This document shows, piece by piece, positions 60,540 to 64,000 of a DNA stretch of 64,000 nt (within the stretch, counting starts at the first letter, position 1; every line of letters starts with the position of its first letter). The notes beneath the pieces were generated by a model. It searched no databases, was not told the DNA's origin, and saw only the letters and a list, made by a program, of their open reading frames with translations. Origin of the DNA: Panax quinquefolius (lineage: Eukaryota; Streptophyta; Magnoliopsida; Apiales; Araliaceae); NCBI GenBank assembly GCA_020205615.1, contig CM035168.1, positions 129,714,795-129,778,794 of the forward strand, given 5' to 3'. The position numbers were made by a program, and so were the translations under genes.

Positions 60540-61226
60540 GCCATGTTGTAAACCTGATATGATTGACTCCTCTAACAATTTTTTTAGTACAACATCAAAG
60601 CCATCAGAATAGGGTTTCTATTAGAACTTGCAAGAAGACGATCAAAGTGATGCCACAACCGTTAAAATAAAAAGTACTGAGAACAAAATCTTATAACGGG
60701 CTAATGCCAATTTGAAGGAAGTACTAATTTGGTAATTGACCTGAAAGACGTGTTAGTTAGTTAATGATATAGCCTATCAGCTGTAAGGGTATGGTAAAGT
60801 CGGGTAGTAGTAACTCCAGAGTAAAAACAGAGTAAGTTAGTTAGAATCCTTTATTCAATGGTAGCCAATTAGATTCATCAAGATTAAATCCTAGTACACA
60901 AACCTCATATTGTTCTGTACTTCTGTCGTAACATCATCACTAATCACATTCTTCTTCTCAATCGTCAATCACTTTCTATTCTACATTTGTTCCTAGAAAC
61001 CATTAATAATAGAAGTTCATCTTTGTTGTTACAAACTAGAGTAAAATATTCATTCATATACTGATACACAAAGCTTAAGATGTGAGTGTTTGAGCTCACC
61101 AAATTGACGCCAAGAAGTCGAAACCGCACAAATACGGACAAGATCAGAGGGGTCTTCCAGGTACATGAGAACCTTTATGGACATGTCAGGTCCAAGCCAT
61201 TGTATAAAATCACTGCAACCCTCCAT
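58328..61226 (-). CDS. F-box protein (At4g00755-like)
   Basis: A probable substrate receptor of an SCF ubiquitin ligase; target unknown. Five exons read on the minus strand with GT-AG borders and matching phases: 61226-61100, 60428-60015, 59917-59742, 59350-59232 and 58604-58328. They give 370 residues, near the usual length of this family. The N-terminus MEGCSDFIQW leads into a short F-box (LGPDMSIKVLMYLEDPSDL then CAVSTSWRQF, about 11-42) that should bind SKP1. A conserved unnamed region follows: NGLCKQLCLRMYPE, RVYAFLAQGFTSFMRRDCLL, ISASSTDNYPEESIQNTLEP, RASYWSSEGESDPAVPETLL, VISEIHVQPFQAYFQFGFPI, FVWTYTSPEFPMIQE and VQVVGRPLSPAFDVEILDSS. The end is acidic (DSDSDDEILT). It reads cleanly with no frame break. 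Family assignment is by recalled motif similarity. Confidence 0.88.
60490..60535. repeat. (AAT)n microsatellite in F-box intron 1
   Basis: About 14 AAT/ATA trinucleotides in an uninterrupted run. Confidence 0.9.
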
Positions 61227-61700
61227 TTAACTGAATTATTGCGCAAATTTGCTACCCTTAAAGACCTAGCTGCAATTCCAGAAATACAATTAAGGAAAAC
61301 AACAAACAATACGCCGAACAATTACGCGACGCGCGCGCACATACAAGTTAAAGGAAAAACATTCCCATCCTTTCATAATAATAAGAATATGCACTCTTAT
61401 ACCCACAATTATAAACGTAGTGATCCAATTTCTAAAATCAGAGACTTAGAGGAAAAAGAAAAAAATAAATAAATACAGTTGAAGCTAGAGAGGGATCTTA
61501 GGAAACCCTAGGAGAGATAAAAGGGAGCGTTGAAGCTGCTGGAGGTGGTGGTGGTTACACCGACACAGATAGTTCCTGGTGACGAAGACGATGTGGATAT
61601 AATAATCATTAAAGCGTGAAAGGTGAAAAATAGAAGCAAGCAAGCAAGCGCCATTACCCGGTTACCCCCTCCCCTTCTTCAAATCTTAATTACTCCAACA
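61227..61700 (-). promoter_or_regulatory. F-box gene 5' leader and promoter region
   Basis: Sequence upstream of the ATG on the minus strand. It includes a CTCCTAGGGTTTCCTAAG leader-like word near 61498-61515 and a (CTTG)n/(GCAA)n short run near 61634-61650. A leader intron is possible (AATTGCAG acceptor-like word near 61272). The exact start of transcription is not visible. Confidence 0.35.
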
Positions 61701-62359
61701 CAATACTACTACTAATATTTAGTGAATTACATTATTTAATGGAAATTTTTCCCTTTCATATTTTACTTAAATTGTACATTAAATAAGTGCATTGACTTTT
61801 AGTTCATTAAAGAACTTAAATTTTAAAAAAATACCAAAATTTTAAAATTAATATCAAAATATAACAAGATAATCAGGAGTCATTTTTATTTGTATTGAAT
61901 TAACTTTAGTAGTTTAAGAAAAACAATTCTTTTTTTTTTTTTAATTTTTCTATATTTGCATATCATAAATTCATTTACAATGACTTCTCAAATTCATATA
62001 CTTGCAATAATTTCTTTAATTCAGAAGTCAAATGCATTGTATCTCTTTTTCTTATTCTTACTTATTTTAATTTAATGAAATTATTTAAAGTTAAACAAAT
62101 AATTATTATTATAAAATTATCGTTCAAATGTGTTATATTTAAAATTTATTTGATAAGTTGTTTCTAAACTTTTTGTGCTTTGCATAAGTTAGTAAACTTA
62201 TTTTTCTATACTAAATATATAATCCAATCGTATAAAAATTATGTCTCATGATAATTCGACAAATAGTCTACTAAAAATATAATAAATTAATAATATTTTA
62301 TTATATATATAATTCAAATAACAAATTAATATAAATATTAAAATTATGCTAGTACATAA
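61701..62359. other. AT-rich intergenic DNA
   Basis: Very AT-rich with oligo-T runs; no gene or structured repeat recognised. Confidence 0.45.
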
Positions 62360-62595
62360 TACTCCCTCCCGTTTCTTTAATATAAATCGCTTTAGAGTTG
62401 TGACAAGATTAAGGAAATGATTGTATAATATTAAATATATTATCAATTGTCATATTGCCTTTATATTGAAAGAAAAGAATGTTTTTATTAGATAAAAATA
62501 GTGAGATAACCAAAGTTATATTTATTACTTAGAATAATATTGGAAACTAAACAATTAATGTTTACTTGAAATTCTCAAACGACTTATATTAAGTG
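62360..62595. mobile_element. Stowaway-like MITE (TACTCCCTCC end), right end lost
   Basis: The left end TACTCCCTCCCGTTTCTTTA is the typical plant Stowaway-type terminus. The inner words TAATATAAATCGCTTT and AAACGACTTATATTAA are inverted partners near the two sides. The matching GGGAGGGAGTA end is missing; the sequence changes to the GC-rich repeat at about 62596. Confidence 0.55.
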
Positions 62596-63065
62596 TTCGA
62601 GAGCATTTTATCGACCTTCATGTGGGCCGAAGACCTGACATTAGAAGGGCTTTAGGAGGCCATTAAATTTGAAGCCCATGGAGGGTTGGAGGCTGTGAGT
62701 TTCGTGTCCAAGAGTCTTGGTAGGAGCCTCATCTCGATGGATGTATTCGGGTTCGACATCCAAGGCCCCTCAAATTGGAGCCTTACTTTGTTGTGGGGTG
62801 TTCGAGGTCGGGGCCTTGAGTCCTCAGGTAAGCCCGCACTGATGGTGAGATTGTTTGGGCCTGCACAGTGGGCTTTCCTACTTGCAGAGTTCAGGATCCT
62901 AACCATAATTGAATAAGGTAACTGCAAAGGTAGTGGTTGGATTGGATTCCACTTGCACCTTTTAAAGAGATTGTGTTGAACCCAAGTTATGGTAACTTCC
63001 ATGACTAGGAGTCCTAATCCGACTCGGAAGAGGATTCAAGGGTGGAGGGAGTACTATAAATATAA
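62596..63065. repeat. GC-richer repeat, probable truncated LTR
   Basis: Much less AT-rich than its surroundings. Its last part (TAGGAGTCCTAATCCGACTC, then GGAGGGAGTACTATAAATAT) has the look of the promoter end of a plant LTR with a TATA box. It stops where the gypsy LTR starts at 63066. No coding frame recognised on either strand. Confidence 0.4.
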
Positions 63066-64000
63066 TGTAAGACCCCAACTTATTATTAATGAAATTTAAT
63101 TTTCTCTATTTATTATTTTGAAATAGTATGGGTTGATTTGATTAATGTGGATAGTTATGGGTAAAATACGCAAATATTTCAAAATAAGCAAGTGGTTATA
63201 AAATATTCATTGTTGTCGGAGAATATTAGTTTGGTTGTGGAATATTCTTTAACGTCGGGGAATATTAAATGCGACAACACACGATCTTTTATGGGCCCCA
63301 TAACTTGAAAGCGATTGGATGAAGAAAATGATGAATATAAGTTCTTTAAAAATAACAGGCGTAGTTATTCACAGATTAATCTTTATTAAAAATACTCAGT
63401 GATTTAAAACACGATAGACACGGTATTGCACCAATTATTGATTCTTACGTGAAGAAGCGCACTACTCGATAATGGTTACGATAATTCTTCGTTCGATATT
63501 TTATTGATTTAATAATTCTTTGCGTTGATATTTTATATTCTTTGTTGTTTGATAATTGTCATTACACGGTATTTTTCATTATCGAAGCAATAATTCATAT
63601 TATCCGAATAATATTATTAGATAACATTATTGGCAATGTCACAGAAAGTTACATACAAGGAGAAGTTTGGTCACCTAATTGCTTGGCGTCGATGAGAAAT
63701 TCTTATTGGAAAGCCCTCTTTCCTGTGAGGCTTCACAGTTGTCGATATTGTGATTACGTAATATTATTTGTGAATAATTAATTATTGATTCATATGATGA
63801 GAAAATATTGATTTTATGTGGATATAGATGGAGAAAATTTTTAATGTGACAATTGTTGAAAATTGAAATTTTATCTTTTTACGATAAAATAATTCGTTTT
63901 AAATATATTATTATATTTTAATAATATAATAATGGTGATATTTTTACAACGAATGTGGGATATATGAGTATACGAGGAGGAAGAGTATTTTTGTTGCAAT
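63066..64000 (+). mobile_element. Gypsy LTR, plus orientation, cut by the window end
   Basis: Begins TGTAAGACCCCAACTT, matching the minus-strand start of the solo LTR at 21767. It shares further blocks with it, for example AGAAGTTTGGTCACCTAATT and AAAGCCCTCTTTCCTGTGAG, whose reverse complements occur near 21190-21265. It is a diverged family member lying in the opposite direction to the 15-42 kb complex. Confidence 0.8.

Noticed and set aside
61086..61472. 128-residue plus-strand frame near the F-box gene
   Set aside because: It overlaps exon 1 of the F-box gene antisense and shows no conserved motif; the minus strand carries the F-box and correct splice phase.
62652..63002. Opposed frames of 116 and 76 residues in the GC-rich block
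   Set aside because: Long frames are expected by chance in this GC-richer repeat; neither shows a known domain or compositional pattern of a protein.

Overview
This is plant nuclear DNA, most likely from a eudicot. Its genes have short exons with GT-AG introns, the intergenic DNA is very AT-rich, and there are plant LTR retrotransposons, a CACTA-type DNA transposon, MITE-like repeats and long (CT)n/(TA)n microsatellites. Protein resemblance suggests a flowering plant of the asterid type, but the species cannot be fixed from this window.

Four host genes can be read exon by exon. (1) 5312-6567, minus: a BAG-domain Hsp70 cochaperone with a ubiquitin-like N-terminus; exon 2 carries a frame-breaking rearrangement. 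(2) 11085-14075, plus: a ten-exon, 300-residue chloroplast protein of the dihydrodipicolinate-reductase-like CRR1 family, an assembly factor of the chloroplast NDH complex. (3) 48346-56967, plus: a SEUSS-LIKE (SLK) Gln-rich transcriptional co-regulator in nine coding exons (841 residues if one extra C in exon 4 is ignored). (4) 58328-61226, minus: a five-exon F-box protein of the At4g00755 type, convergent with SLK. The four functions are unrelated (protein folding, chloroplast assembly, transcription, ubiquitination) and nothing suggests they act as a cluster.

The 28 kb between CRR1 and SLK (about 15.1-43.2 kb) is a nested transposon complex. The host layer is a minus-strand Ty3/gypsy family arranged LTR (15263-18076), internal region 1 (18077-23494), LTR (23495-40782), truncated internal region 2 (40783-about 42560). 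A related solo LTR (19054-21767) sits in the protease of internal region 1 with an ACAGG target duplication. The right LTR is split by a 14.4 kb CACTA-type element (24657-39072). That element is split by a solo LTR (27536-37434, duplication GAAGT), which is itself split by a copia element with two 1.9 kb LTRs (27938-36294). Both gypsy internal regions keep gag and protease sequence but lack the same reverse transcriptase and integrase cores, so this is a non-autonomous lineage.

Next to the complex are scraps of host genes: two copies of an MA3-domain translation-factor (MRF) fragment at its outer ends and, beside the right copy, a TauE/SafE transporter fragment and a minisatellite. Upstream of SLK lies a 1.65 kb hairpin-forming element with an A/T tandem array at its centre, ending about 150 bp before a G-box palindrome. 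The window ends inside another LTR of the same gypsy superfamily, in the opposite orientation.

Coordinates of exons, LTRs and target duplications were read by hand from the sequence. Family names rest on recognising conserved protein motifs; no database search was run.
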